Origin: Haemophilus sp.
GTDB taxonomy: Bacteria; Pseudomonadota; Gammaproteobacteria; Enterobacterales; Pasteurellaceae
Length of the DNA: 12,683 bases
Reading direction: 5' to 3'
Assembly: GCA_019423005.1 (NCBI GenBank)
Contig: JAHZCF010000006.1
Coordinates: 1 to 12,683 of the forward strand
Shown piece by piece: positions 1 to 7,237 of this stretch; positions within the stretch are counted from its first letter, which is position 1; each line of letters opens with the position of its first letter. Both the position numbers and the translations under genes were made by a program. The notes beneath the pieces were generated by a model that was not told where the DNA came from, did not search any database, and worked only from the letters and a program-made list of their open reading frames with translations.

Positions 1-1247
1 GTCAATATCAAATTATCTTCGGTTCAGGTACGGTGAATAAAGTCCATGCTGAACTTACCAAATTGCTTGATATCGGCGATGTGAGCAAAGCTGAAGTGGC
101 AGAAGCGGCGTCAGGCAACCAAAACTTATTGCAACGTTTGGTGAAAGGCTTAGCGGATATTTTCGTGCCAATCATTCCGGCAATCGTCGCAGGCGGTTTG
201 TTAATGGGTATTCACTCCATGCTTACAGCGAAAGGTTTCTTCGTTGATGAATTAAGCGTGATTGATATGCACCCAGGTCTTGCGGATTTGGTGGACTTCA
301 TTAATACCATCGCGAATGCACCGTTTGTGTTCTTACCGGTATTACTTGGTTTCTCTGCGACCCGTAAATTCGGCGGTAACCCATTCTTAGGGGCAGCGCT
401 TGGGATGTTATTGGTTCACCCTGCATTAGCAGACGGTTGGAACTACGCATTAACCCTTGCTCAAGGCAAAATCCAATACTGGAATGTATTCGGTCTTGAA
501 ATTGAAAAAGTCGGCTATCAAGGCACTGTCATCCCAACATTAGTTTCTGCTTGGGTATTAGCAACCTTAGAAAAAACCTTCCGTAAGTTTGTCCCTTCTT
601 ATTTAGATAACCTTATTACTCCATTATTCTCGCTCTTTATTGCGGGCTTCTTAGCATTCACCGTAATCGGTCCGATCGGTCGTGAAGCGGGTTCATTAAT
701 TGCTTCAGGCTTAACTTGGTTATATGACACTTTAGGTTTTGTTGGTGGCGCGATCTTCGGGGCATTCTATGCACCAATCGTTATCACGGGTATGCACCAA
801 ACCTTCATTGCGGTTGAAACACAATTATTAGCTGAAATGGCAAATACTGGCGGTACCTTTATTTTCCCAATCGCCGCCATGTCAAACATCGCACAAGGTG
901 CGGCCTGTTTAGGTGTGGCAGTGGCATTAAAAGATCCAAAAGTACGTGGCTTAGCGGTACCATCTGGTATCTCTGCATTATTAGGGATTACTGAACCGGC
1001 AATGTTCGGGGTGAACTTACGCTATCGTCAAGCTTTCTTTGCGGCGATGATTGGTTCAGGTTTATCAAGTGCCTTTATCGCGTTCTTCAACGTAAAAGCC
1101 ATTGCATTAGGGGCAGCAGGTTTCTTAGGTATTCCCTCTATCAAACCGGATAGCCTTGCGATGTACAGCATTGGTATGGTGATTTCATTTGTAGTGGCAT
1201 TCACGCTTTCTGTGATTTTCGTGAAACGTGCAAAAGCAAAAGCCTAA
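1..1247 (+). CDS. scrA: Sucrose-type PTS permease EIIBC, 3' part
   Basis: This is a membrane PTS permease that imports sucrose and phosphorylates it to sucrose-6-phosphate. The 5' end lies outside the window; the frame is open from base 3. The first visible residues (QYQIIFGSGTVNKV) match the end of the EIIB domain, so the EIIB phosphorylation cysteine is upstream and unseen. ATG-like codons near base 33 are internal. The rest is an EIIC domain with many hydrophobic segments, starting at NIFVPIIPAIVAGG-type sequence (here DIFVPIIPAIVAGG). It includes a GYQGTV segment, an ITGMHQTF segment and the conserved LGITEPAMFGVNLRY motif. The protein ends in KRAKAKA with no EIIA domain, as in ScrA/SacP proteins that borrow EIIA-Glc. 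Similarity to ScrA/SacP is closer than to trehalose TreB, as recalled from memory. Substrate is inferred from family; a neighbouring scrB or scrR would confirm it but is not in the window. Confidence 0.85.
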   Translation, partial: QYQIIFGSGTVNKVHAELTKLLDIGDVSKAEVAEAASGNQNLLQRLVKGLADIFVPIIPAIVAGGLLMGIHSMLTAKGFFVDELSVIDMHPGLADLVDFINTIANAPFVFLPVLLGFSATRKFGGNPFLGAALGMLLVHPALADGWNYALTLAQGKIQYWNVFGLEIEKVGYQGTVIPTLVSAWVLATLEKTFRKFVPSYLDNLITPLFSLFIAGFLAFTVIGPIGREAGSLIASGLTWLYDTLGFVGGAIFGAFYAPIVITGMHQTFIAVETQLLAEMANTGGTFIFPIAAMSNIAQGAACLGVAVALKDPKVRGLAVPSGISALLGITEPAMFGVNLRYRQAFFAAMIGSGLSSAFIAFFNVKAIALGAAGFLGIPSIKPDSLAMYSIGMVISFVVAFTLSVIFVKRAKAKA

Positions 1248-1261
1248 TCAAAATAAAAAAG

Positions 1262-1292
1262 AAAAAGCACGAGTTTAACCTCGTGCTTTTTT
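1262..1292. terminator. Bidirectional intrinsic terminator between scrA and the lipoprotein gene
   Basis: A perfect 12-bp stem (AAAAAGCACGAG at 1262-1273, CTCGTGCTTTTT at 1280-1291) has a 6-base loop. On the plus strand the GC-rich part is followed by a T-run, and the same holds on the minus strand because of the leading A-run. It begins 14 bases after the scrA stop and serves the convergent lipoprotein gene from the other side. Confidence 0.9.
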
Positions 1293-1317
1293 GTTTGGAA
1301 AAATGCGTCTAAAAATG

Positions 1318-1326
1318 ACCGCACTT
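1318..1326 (-). other. DNA uptake signal sequence (Hin-USS), full extended form
   Basis: The minus strand reads AAGTGCGGT, the 9-base Hin-type uptake core. It is followed on that strand by two AT-rich tracts (CATTTTTA and ATTTTT) separated by GACGC, which fits the extended consensus. It marks DNA for natural transformation in Haemophilus-type Pasteurellaceae. It lies between the shared terminator and the lipoprotein stop codon. Confidence 0.93.
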
Positions 1327-1336
1327 TCAGTGAGAA

Positions 1337-1804
1337 TTAGCCTTCTCGACAGTTTAACCAAGTGCTTCTCATACCTTGATTATTCTTGTAATACACGGAA
1401 TCATTTTCACGAGCGATTAAATCAACATAACTGCCATCAATCGGCTCATAAGAGCGATAAATCACTTCAAAACGATTTCCACGTGCATTTAAGGTACGAT
1501 TTTCCACATGATCAAACGGCACTGCTTTTCCACCATCTAATTGGAAATAAATACCAAAGTTATCTTTCATGCGGCTTTCTCTTGAAAGCGGGAAGTAAGT
1601 GGTTAAATACGAACTTGAACCCGTTTCTGAATTACGGCAAGAATAATAATAACGTTTGTAGTCTTTAGGATTGTTTAATTCCGTTTGGCTAATATTATTT
1701 TTAAGGAATCGCGTTTTAACGGTTTTCTTTGGTTGTTGTGTTGTAGTACAAGCAAACAAACCTACGAATGCCGCCGTGAGTAATGCTATTTTAAATTTAT
1801 TCAT
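1337..1804 (-). CDS. Small putative lipoprotein with two-cysteine C-terminal domain
   Basis: This encodes a 155-residue protein with a type II signal peptide: charged MNKFK start, hydrophobic stretch, and lipobox GLFAC with the lipidated cysteine at residue 19. After a Thr/Gln/Lys-rich linker (20-35) comes a domain bounded by Cys56 (YYYSC) and Cys152 (LNC), which could form one disulfide. The layout resembles MliC-type lysozyme inhibitors: a Y-x-C start, a mid-domain LDGGKAVPF strand, a final cysteine, and a similar size. The diagnostic MliC Ser/Lys motifs are not clear, so this is only a suggestion. It has its own promoter (1844-1871) and shares the terminator at 1262-1292. The start is ATG at 1804, with GGAA about 9 bases upstream as a weak ribosome binding site. 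The lipoprotein call is firm; the function is unknown. Confidence 0.85.
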   Translation of the reverse strand: MNKFKIALLTAAFVGLFACTTTQQPKKTVKTRFLKNNISQTELNNPKDYKRYYYSCRNSETGSSSYLTTYFPLSRESRMKDNFGIYFQLDGGKAVPFDHVENRTLNARGNRFEVIYRSYEPIDGSYVDLIARENDSVYYKNNQGMRSTWLNCREG

Positions 1805-1843
1805 TGATAAAGTTCCGAGAGTAGAGTGAATGAGAAAGGGAGT

Positions 1844-1871
1844 ATGATAGCGGAAATTGGGGATTGTGCAA
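1844..1871 (-). promoter_or_regulatory. Probable sigma-70 promoter of the lipoprotein gene
   Basis: On the minus strand a TATCAT -10 box (1844-1849) lies 16 bases from a TTGCAC -35-like box (1866-1871). The -10 region and the downstream leader resemble those of metH: both have TATCAT, then a CTCCC stretch, then CGGAACTTT just before the start codon. Confidence 0.5.
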
Positions 1872-1927
1872 GGGCGGTATATGTTGTTTGGTAGTTAAAG
1901 CGCTTGTAGTTTTGATTTGAAGTTAGA

Positions 1928-1954
1928 GGTGCACTAATCTGAGATGTGTGCACC
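1928..1954. repeat. Inverted repeat downstream of the AT-rich operon
   Basis: GGTGCAC (1928-1934) and GTGCACC (1948-1954) form a perfect 7-bp stem with a 13-base loop. It begins 11 bases past the stop codon of the membrane-protein gene on the minus strand. No T-run follows on the minus strand, so it is a weak terminator candidate. It may be an mRNA 3' end structure or a protein-binding palindrome at the edge of the AT-rich segment. Confidence 0.45.
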
Positions 1955-1964
1955 ATGTTTTAGA

Positions 1965-2672
1965 TTATTTTATTAATGGTATTTTATTAATAAGGTTAAG
2001 CAATATAGCTTTATCAAAAATAATAAAATAGAAAATAAGAATTGCTAGTAAAAAAATGATGATTATACCTGTTAAATTTATGACTTTTTCTAATGTTAAT
2101 GAATATTTAAAGAATGCAATTGTGAAAAATATATTTATACCAAGTAATAGTGTGATCAATGTTGTTCCAATAAGGAAATAAATAGATATTATCTTCCACT
2201 CTCTTTGCATATTCCAATATTCTGAAAGGTTTTTATTATATGCATGATTAGCTAACGCTTTAAACTCATTCATTGTGAATAATTCTTTTGTGCATATAAA
2301 TGATAGTACTCCTATAATTAATATAAGTGATGATTTGAAAATATTGTTTTTTGACAATGCTTCTTTTTTATAAATATTATATAAAGCTATAGGTATTAAT
2401 ACTAGGCTTGCATGAATGTACTTAATTATATTTGATATATAATATGCATGCTTAAATAGAACGTAATTCATAAATATTATGATTCCGGTTATAAAAATTC
2501 CAAATAGAATAAGCTCATTTCCATCTGGTGATGAATTGTGATTGGTTTGATGATAGTGATTATGTACAATGTTATTACTATTATTCTGATTTCCGTAGCC
2601 AATTTGCTTAATATTATTTCCATCACCAGAAATATTAGTTTTGCCAATTTGGGTTTTAATGTTATTTCCCAT
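1965..2672 (-). CDS. Multi-pass membrane protein with Asn/Gly-rich N-terminal repeat
   Basis: This encodes a 235-residue protein that I do not recognise as a named family. Residues 1-47 are polar and rich in Asn, Gly and His, with an imperfect repeat (GNNIKTQIG at 2-10, GNNIKQIG at 18-25) and an NISGDGNN segment between. Similar Gly-Asn tracts are known at the N-termini of some phage, mobile-element and conflict-system proteins, where they may form short beta-solenoid or oligomerising segments. Residues 54-219 hold about five hydrophobic segments (roughly 54-73, 84-101, 112-127, 161-188, 197-219), with a hydrophilic loop at 128-160. There is no signal peptide. A strong Shine-Dalgarno (AGGAGA) lies 6-7 bases before ATG, inside the 19-base gap after the upstream gene, so the two are almost certainly co-transcribed. 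Base composition is much more AT-rich than in metH, which suggests transfer. A membrane effector, anchor or immunity protein is possible. Confidence 0.8.
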   Translation of the reverse strand: MGNNIKTQIGKTNISGDGNNIKQIGYGNQNNSNNIVHNHYHQTNHNSSPDGNELILFGIFITGIIIFMNYVLFKHAYYISNIIKYIHASLVLIPIALYNIYKKEALSKNNIFKSSLILIIGVLSFICTKELFTMNEFKALANHAYNKNLSEYWNMQREWKIISIYFLIGTTLITLLLGINIFFTIAFFKYSLTLEKVINLTGIIIIFLLAILIFYFIIFDKAILLNLINKIPLIK

Positions 2673-2691
2673 AAATTTCTCCTAATGTTTA

Positions 2692-3300
2692 TTAATATAA
2701 ATCAACATAAATGATAGTCTTAGTTTCTGGTTTATAATGTACACCTTCTTGCCACATAGCATCTCTTTGAGCAGTTTTTATATCAACTATTTTAGCTATC
2801 GGAGAATCTAAGATAATAACTTCATACTCTCCATATTTATCTGGAATAGGCAAGCATCTAATATTCTCGCTTTTTATTTGTATATACCAGTAAATATCAT
2901 CACCACTATCATGGACATTTGCAATATAGGGGGCTAATGTTGCAGAGAAGATCTCTAGTAATTTGAATTCCTGTCCTATAGCTAAAGAAACTTTATTCGG
3001 TAAGCTACCTGAGTGAAACAGGATTTCATTTTTAGGTAAATATAATTCTACATTGGCTAATTCTTTAGCCACTTCTGATAAAGGAAAGGAATTTGGATCA
3101 TCAATGTAGCTTAAAGTTTTTGGGAAACAATCAAGTGTGGGATGATCCTCTAACCAGAGTTTTCTATTACTAGAATTAAACAAAGGATTATCTAAGTCAT
3201 CAATATTCTTTGTAAAAATAAAATATTCAAAATATTCCTTTATAGTCTGAAAGTTACCTAGAGGAAATAGATGCTTGTATATATTAGGAAGTTTTTTCAT
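2692..3300 (-). CDS. Uncharacterised protein with ADP-ribosyltransferase-like motif layout
   Basis: This encodes a 202-residue soluble protein with no signal peptide or membrane segment. The C-terminal half follows the order of strand motifs seen in ADP-ribosyltransferase (ART) folds. First is LPKNEILFHSG (89-98), matching the usual LYRG strand but with His96 instead of Arg. Next is IGQEFKLLEIFSATLAPYIA (108-127), matching the G-F-F-STSL-A strand. Last is EYEVIILDSPIAKIVDI (158-174), matching an ExE strand with E158 and E160. The N-terminal 80 residues have no recognisable domain. The gene is first in a two-gene operon with the membrane protein 19 bases downstream. ATG at 3300 is the only reasonable start, since an in-frame stop lies four codons upstream; its ribosome binding site is poor. 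AT-rich composition suggests acquisition. The fold call is an inference from motifs, and activity cannot be assumed. Confidence 0.8.
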   Translation of the reverse strand: MKKLPNIYKHLFPLGNFQTIKEYFEYFIFTKNIDDLDNPLFNSSNRKLWLEDHPTLDCFPKTLSYIDDPNSFPLSEVAKELANVELYLPKNEILFHSGSLPNKVSLAIGQEFKLLEIFSATLAPYIANVHDSGDDIYWYIQIKSENIRCLPIPDKYGEYEVIILDSPIAKIVDIKTAQRDAMWQEGVHYKPETKTIIYVDLY

Positions 3301-3330
3301 ATTAGCTGTTCATTTAATAAAGGTAAAGAT

Positions 3331-3361
3331 GGTATAAATCCCACTCTATAAGTGCAGTCAA
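3331..3361 (-). promoter_or_regulatory. Weak promoter candidate for the AT-rich two-gene operon
   Basis: On the minus strand a TTGACT box (3356-3361) is followed 19 bases later by TATACC (3331-3336), about 30 bases before the ATG at 3300. Spacing is long and the -10 box is imperfect. The -35 box overlaps the mutated uptake sequence. Without this promoter the pair would depend on read-through from metH, because no terminator is visible in the 75-base gap. Confidence 0.35.
3350..3358 (+). other. Degenerate DNA uptake sequence (one mismatch)
   Basis: AAGTGCAGT differs from the Hin-USS core AAGTGCGGT at one base. It is followed by AT-rich tracts spaced as in the extended consensus (CAATTTA, then AGTTTC). 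It sits just after the metH stop codon and may be a decayed uptake site. Confidence 0.5.
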
Positions 3362-3375
3362 TTTACGATGAGTTT

Positions 3376-6300
3376 CTACTTCATCGCCACACCCAACCAT
3401 TTCATCATCTCTCTCTCATCCCAACCTTTACGTTTGGCATAATCTTGAGCTTGGTCTTCATCGATTCGACCTAAAGTGAAATAGTTACTTGCAGGGTGCG
3501 TGAAGTACCAGCCGCAGACAGAAGCTGCCGGCCACATGGCGTAGCTTTCGGTGAGTTTCATGCCAATGCGCTGTTCTACTTCTAATAAATCCCAAATCAA
3601 GGCTTTTTCCGTATGTTCCGGACAGCTTGGATAACCTGGTGCAGGGCGGATGCCAACATAGTTTTCATTGATTAAGCCTTGGTTGTCGAATTCTTCTTGT
3701 GTGTAGCCCCAAATGCGGGTGCGGAGCTCAAAGTGCAAGTATTCAGCCATCGCTTCCGCTAAGCGGTCGCCCACAGCTTGTAGTAAGATCGCGTTGTAGT
3801 CATCGCCTGCCGCTTTATAGCCTTCCACTAATTCCATTTCTTCAATGCCGGCACAGACGGCGAACATCCCCATCCAGTCTTTTTTGCCGCTTTCGCGATC
3901 GGCAATAAAGTCGCTTAAGGCAAAGTTAAACGGGCTTTTGCTGTTTTTGCCACGTTCGGTTTGTTGGCGTAAGCCGTAAGCGGTGCCAATTTGTTGTGTG
4001 CGTTCTTCATCAGCGAAAAGCACCACATCATCGCCCACACGTTCTGCAGGGAAAATACCTAAAATACCACTTGGGTTGAGCTTGTGATTTTGCTCTAATT
4101 CATCTAATACCACTTGTGCATCATTCCACACTTTACGAGCTTCTTCGCCGCCTTCTGGATAATCAAAGGCATCAGGATAGCCACCCATCAAGCCCCAAAT
4201 GCGGAAGAATGGCGACCAGTCGATAAATTTACGTAATGTGGCAATCGGTACGTTTTTAAATTCCACAATACCGGTTTGGTTTGGTTTTGGTGGCACATAA
4301 TCTGCCCATTCACCACTAAAACCATCAAAGCGGTTTGCGCGAGCCTCTTCAATGCTCAGCTGTTTACGCAGTGGTTTACGGTTAGAGAAAGATTGTTGAA
4401 TTTTCTCGTAATCTTTCTTGAATTGTTCCCACAATGCCGCACGGCTTTCAGAATTCATCAATGCCGCACACACCGTCACCGCACGGGAGGCGTTAGAGGT
4501 ATAAAATACGCCGTGTTCTTTATATTTTGGATAAAGTTTAATCGCCGTATGTTCTTTAGAGGTGGTTGCACCTCCAATCATTACAGGCAGGTTTAAGCCT
4601 AAGCGAGTCATTTCACCTAAGAAGTATTCCATCTCATCTAGAGAAGGGGTAATCAAACCACTTAACGCGATGATGTCCGCTTTTTCATCAATGGCGGTTT
4701 GAATGATTTTGTCCGCAGGCACCATCACGCCCAAGTCAATCACTTCAAAGTTATTACATTGCATTACCACGCTTACGATGTTTTTACCGATATCGTGCAC
4801 ATCGCCTTTTACGGTCGCAATCACCACTTTACCGTTGCTTGAACCTTTTTGTTTGGTGGCATTGATAAACGGCTCTAAATACGCCACGGATTGTTTCATT
4901 ACGCGTGCGGATTTCACCACTTGCGGGAGGAACATTTTACCGTCGCCGAACAGATCGCCCACTACGTCCATGCCTGCCATGAGAGGACCTTCAATTACCT
5001 CTAACGGCGTTGGCAATTTTTGACGTGCCTCTTCGGTGTCTTCGATGATGTGCGTAGTAATACCTTTTACGAGAGCGTGTTTTAAGCGTTCTTCCACCGG
5101 CCATGTACGCCATTCTGCCACAGAATCGACCGCACTTTCATCGTTGCCTTGATTACGATATTTTTCTGCAATATCGAGCAGTTTTTCGGTGGCATCAGGG
5201 CTGCGATTTAGTACCGCATCTTCCACGATTTCACGTAATTCAGGATCGAGATCGTCATAAATCGCGAGCTGTCCTGCATTCACGATCCCCATATCCATAC
5301 CTTGTTTGATGGCGTGATAGAGGAAGACTGCGTGGATAGCCTCACGCATCACGTTGTTACCACGGAAAGAGAAGGACACGTTTGACACACCACCGGAAAT
5401 TTTGGCGTGCGGAAGGCTACGTTTAATGCGGCCCGTGGCGTTAATGAAATCTACGCCGTAGTTGTTGTGTTCTTCAATCCCGGTGCCGATGGCGAAAATA
5501 TTCGGGTCGAAAATGATGTCTTCCGGCGGGAAGCCTACGTGGTTCACCAAAATGTCATAAGCTCGGCTACAAATTTCAACTTTGCGATCTTCGGTATCGG
5601 CCTGGCCCACTTCGTCAAACGCCATAACCACCACAGCTGCACCGTATTTACGCACCAGTTTAGCGTGTTCGATAAAGGTTTCTTCACCTTCCTTCAGCGA
5701 GATAGAGTTCACAATCGGTTTACCTTGCACCGACTGCAAACCTGCCTCAATTACTTCCCATTTGGACGAGTCGATCATCACTGGCACTTTTGCCGCATCG
5801 GGTTCGGTCGCCATAATGTTGAGGAAACGGGTCATACATTTTTTGCCGTCGAGTAAGGCTTCGTCCATGTTCACGTCGATCACTTGCGCGCCATTTTCCA
5901 CTTGGTCGATGGCAATTTCAATGGCTTCGGCAAATTTGTCTTCTTTAATTAAACGTTTGAATTTCGCCGAACCCGTCACGTTATTACGTTCACCCACATT
6001 TACGAACAGGCTTTCATCATCAATATTGAGTGGTTCTAAGCCGGATAAACGCATAGCAGTTTTAATTTCTGGCAATTTACGCGGCGCAATACCTTGCATG
6101 GCATCCGCAAAGGCTTTGATGTGCTCTGGTGTGGTGCCGCAACAGCCGCCGATAATGTTCACAAAGCCGCTTTCTGCCCATTCTTTAAGGTGTGCCGCCA
6201 TGTCTTCTGCACCAAGATCGTAGCCGCCGAAGGCATTTGGCAAGCCCGCATTCGGGTGCACGGAAACATAGGTTTCGCTGATTTTAGACAGTTGTTCAAC

Positions 6301-7065
6301 ATACTGGCGAAGTTCTTTCGGGCCTAACGCACAGTTCAAACCGAAAGTCAGTGGTTTAGCGTGACGAAGCGAGTTGTAGAATGCTTCGGTGGTTTGTCCA
6401 GAAAGCGTACGGCCGGAAGCATCGGTAATGGTGCCGGAAATCATAATCGGCAATTCCACACCTAATTCTTCAAATACGGTTTCAATAGCAAAAATGGCGG
6501 CTTTTGCGTTTAACGTGTCGAAAATGGTTTCGATCATGATTAAATCAGCACCACCTTCAATTAAGCCTTTGGTTGCTTCAGCATAGGCATCGACCAGTTC
6601 CATAAAGGTAATGTTACGGAAACCTGGATCGTTTACATCAGGAGAAATAGAGGCTGTACGGTTGGTTGGCCCTAACACGCCTGCGACAAAGCGAGGTTTT
6701 TCTGGTGTGCTGTATTTGTCTGCAGCTAAACGGGCTAGTTTTGCCCCCGCAAAATTCAGTTCGTAGGCAATAGACTGTAAATCATAATCCGCTTGCGCAA
6801 TGGTGGTAGAGCTAAAGGTATTGGTTTCAATAATATCGGCGCCCGCTTGTAAGTATTTTTCATGAATCGCAGAAATTAACAGCGGTTGGGTCAGGGTGAG
6901 CAAGTCATTATTGCCACGTAAATCAACAGCACTTTCTTTAAAACGCTCGCCTCTAAAATCAGCCTCGGTGAGTTTATATTTTTGGATCATCGTCCCCATC
7001 GCACCGTCTAAAATGAGGATGCGTTGGTCAAGGGCTTGTTTGAGTTGAGCATTTTTATTCAGCAT
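3376..7065 (-). CDS. metH: Cobalamin-dependent methionine synthase
   Basis: This cytosolic enzyme transfers a methyl group from 5-methyltetrahydrofolate to homocysteine via cobalamin, giving methionine and tetrahydrofolate. At 1229 residues it is full length (E. coli MetH is about 1227). The four modules appear in order. The homocysteine domain (about 1-325) starts with ILDGAMGTMIQ and has zinc cysteines in GLNCALGP and GGCCGTTPEH. The folate-binding domain (about 350-620) includes NVGERNNVTGS. The cobalamin cap and binding domains (about 650-890) carry DVHDIGKN, whose His ligates cobalt, and GGATTSKEHTA. The C-terminal AdoMet reactivation domain has RPAPGYPSCPEHTEK. A strong promoter lies at 7101-7129. 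ATG at 7065 is preceded by CGGAAC, a modest binding site. No cobalamin riboswitch fits in the short leader. Downstream, 75 bases separate it from the AT-rich operon without a visible terminator. Confidence 0.98.
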   Translation of the reverse strand: MLNKNAQLKQALDQRILILDGAMGTMIQKYKLTEADFRGERFKESAVDLRGNNDLLTLTQPLLISAIHEKYLQAGADIIETNTFSSTTIAQADYDLQSIAYELNFAGAKLARLAADKYSTPEKPRFVAGVLGPTNRTASISPDVNDPGFRNITFMELVDAYAEATKGLIEGGADLIMIETIFDTLNAKAAIFAIETVFEELGVELPIMISGTITDASGRTLSGQTTEAFYNSLRHAKPLTFGLNCALGPKELRQYVEQLSKISETYVSVHPNAGLPNAFGGYDLGAEDMAAHLKEWAESGFVNIIGGCCGTTPEHIKAFADAMQGIAPRKLPEIKTAMRLSGLEPLNIDDESLFVNVGERNNVTGSAKFKRLIKEDKFAEAIEIAIDQVENGAQVIDVNMDEALLDGKKCMTRFLNIMATEPDAAKVPVMIDSSKWEVIEAGLQSVQGKPIVNSISLKEGEETFIEHAKLVRKYGAAVVVMAFDEVGQADTEDRKVEICSRAYDILVNHVGFPPEDIIFDPNIFAIGTGIEEHNNYGVDFINATGRIKRSLPHAKISGGVSNVSFSFRGNNVMREAIHAVFLYHAIKQGMDMGIVNAGQLAIYDDLDPELREIVEDAVLNRSPDATEKLLDIAEKYRNQGNDESAVDSVAEWRTWPVEERLKHALVKGITTHIIEDTEEARQKLPTPLEVIEGPLMAGMDVVGDLFGDGKMFLPQVVKSARVMKQSVAYLEPFINATKQKGSSNGKVVIATVKGDVHDIGKNIVSVVMQCNNFEVIDLGVMVPADKIIQTAIDEKADIIALSGLITPSLDEMEYFLGEMTRLGLNLPVMIGGATTSKEHTAIKLYPKYKEHGVFYTSNASRAVTVCAALMNSESRAALWEQFKKDYEKIQQSFSNRKPLRKQLSIEEARANRFDGFSGEWADYVPPKPNQTGIVEFKNVPIATLRKFIDWSPFFRIWGLMGGYPDAFDYPEGGEEARKVWNDAQVVLDELEQNHKLNPSGILGIFPAERVGDDVVLFADEERTQQIGTAYGLRQQTERGKNSKSPFNFALSDFIADRESGKKDWMGMFAVCAGIEEMELVEGYKAAGDDYNAILLQAVGDRLAEAMAEYLHFELRTRIWGYTQEEFDNQGLINENYVGIRPAPGYPSCPEHTEKALIWDLLEVEQRIGMKLTESYAMWPAASVCGWYFTHPASNYFTLGRIDEDQAQDYAKRKGWDEREMMKWLGVAMK
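5129..5137 (-). other. DNA uptake signal sequence inside metH
   Basis: The minus strand reads AAGTGCGGT, a perfect Hin-USS core, within the metH coding region. In the metH frame it lies in the codons for Glu-Ser-Ala-Val, in the linker before the cobalamin cap domain, a position likely to tolerate the fixed sequence. The downstream AT tracts are poorer than at 1318. Confidence 0.85.
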
Positions 7066-7100
7066 AATTAAAGTTCCGTAAAGCTAAAGATAGTAGGGAG

Positions 7101-7129
7101 ATGATAGGGGGTAGAAGAATAAGTGTCAA
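7101..7129 (-). promoter_or_regulatory. metH promoter, sigma-70 type
   Basis: On the minus strand a perfect TTGACA -35 box (7124-7129) and TATCAT -10 box (7101-7106) are 17 bases apart. The predicted transcript start is near 7094, giving a leader of about 28 bases. I see no convincing MetJ box (AGACGTCT) next to it. Confidence 0.8.
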
Positions 7130-7183
7130 ATCCAATACGTCGAATGCTTTATCTTTGAAAATAAATAAATTTTTATTACAGTA

Positions 7184-7215
7184 TTGACAACAGATTTTTT
7201 TAAAAAGAATATAAC
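7184..7215 (+). promoter_or_regulatory. Promoter candidate of the orphan exported-protein gene
   Basis: A perfect TTGACA (7184-7189) and a TATAAC (7210-7215) are separated by 20 bases, three more than optimal. The spacer holds a run of seven T followed by five A (7195-7206). The predicted start is about 15 bases before the ATG at 7238. The TTG of this -35 box could be mistaken for a start codon. Confidence 0.5.
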
Positions 7216-7237
7216 TATCTATTTATTGAGGTCCATT

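Noticed and set aside
1291..1668. Plus-strand open frame opposite the lipoprotein gene
   Set aside because: It starts within the terminator stem and overlaps the convincing lipoprotein on the other strand.
5407..5856. Open frame on the plus strand inside metH (and others at 4276-4596, 4703-5023, 5582-6223)
   Set aside because: They lie opposite a full-length, strongly conserved metH, have no ribosome binding sites, and their products resemble nothing.
7130..7150. MetJ- or MetR-like operator near the metH promoter
   Set aside because: ACGTCG-like bases occur, but no tandem AGACGTCT boxes and no clear TGAA-N-TTCA palindrome.
7184..7237. TTG start giving a longer orphan protein
   Set aside because: The TTG is part of a perfect TTGACA -35 box, and the ATG at 7238 has a ribosome binding site and leaves an intact signal peptide.
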